A DNA stretch of 5,700 bases from positions 1 to 5,700 of the forward strand of contig DAYVGO010000029.1 of NCBI GenBank assembly GCA_045399315.1, written 5' to 3'. Below, piece after piece: positions 5,676 through 5,700 of this stretch (positions within the stretch are counted from its first letter, which is position 1; the number at the start of each line of letters is the position of its first letter). The stretch comes from Arsenophonus sp045399315. GTDB taxonomy: Bacteria > Pseudomonadota > Gammaproteobacteria > Enterobacterales > Enterobacteriaceae. The notes beneath the pieces were generated by a model. The model was not told where the DNA came from. It saw only the letters and a list, made by a program, of their open reading frames with translations, and ran no database searches. The position numbers and the translations under genes are program-made.

Positions 5676-5700
5676 ATGTATCAAATAAATAATCCTATCA
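5676..5700 (+). CDS. Start of an unidentified plus-strand gene (cut by window edge)
   Basis: ATG at 5676-5678 opens a frame reading MYQINNPI to the window end. It is preceded by AAAGG (5664-5668) at 7 nt spacing, a good Shine-Dalgarno. Eight residues are too few to identify a product. It is divergent from yheO and does not resemble the start of FkpA, SlyX or SlyD, the neighbours expected in E. coli. The call rests on the ribosome site and the open frame only, so a chance match in AT-rich DNA is possible. Confidence 0.5.

Overview
The window is the str ribosomal operon of an Enterobacterales gammaproteobacterium and the genes just upstream of it. All recognisable genes lie on the minus strand. 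Read in the direction of transcription (right to left) the order is yheO (broken), tusD, tusC, tusB, rpsL, rpsG, fusA, tuf. This is the Escherichia coli order. The proteins follow the E. coli ones closely (S12 124 aa, S7 156 aa, EF-G 703 aa), and the rpsL promoter and the rpsL-rpsG intercistronic RNA element are recognisable almost base for base. The DNA is clearly AT-richer than E. coli. The C-terminal third of EF-G is of a type I do not associate with E. coli or Haemophilus. Together with a freshly broken regulator gene, this suggests a low-GC, possibly host-associated member of Enterobacterales, for example the Morganellaceae (Proteus, Providencia, Photorhabdus or Arsenophonus). That placement is an inference.

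Layout. 1-120: first 40 codons of tuf (EF-Tu). 193-2304: fusA (EF-G). 2377-2847: rpsG (S7). 2848-2945: intercistronic S7 feedback element. 2946-3320: rpsL (S12). 3321-3450: str promoter and leader. 3451-4554: tusB, tusC and tusD, tightly packed. 4559-5258: yheO pseudogene with a nonsense codon and a 5-nt deletion. 5259-5675: AT-rich non-coding spacer. 5676-5700: first codons of an unidentified gene on the plus strand, where E. coli has fkpA on the other strand.

How the genes work together. rpsL, rpsG, fusA and tuf supply two proteins of the small ribosomal subunit and the two main elongation factors from one strong promoter. S7 probably represses its own translation at the rpsL-rpsG junction. 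TusBCD passes sulfur from TusA to TusE/MnmA for 2-thiolation of wobble uridine in Lys, Glu and Gln tRNAs, so the tus genes also serve decoding. yheO encoded a PAS-like/helix-turn-helix regulator; its start of translation sat at the head of the yheO-tusDCB run, with tusD beginning 4 nt after the yheO stop.

Most of the window is ordinary, highly conserved housekeeping sequence, and I found no new system in it. The points worth a second look are the yheO lesions, the overlap that could re-start translation inside yheO, and the right edge, where the conserved gene order breaks.
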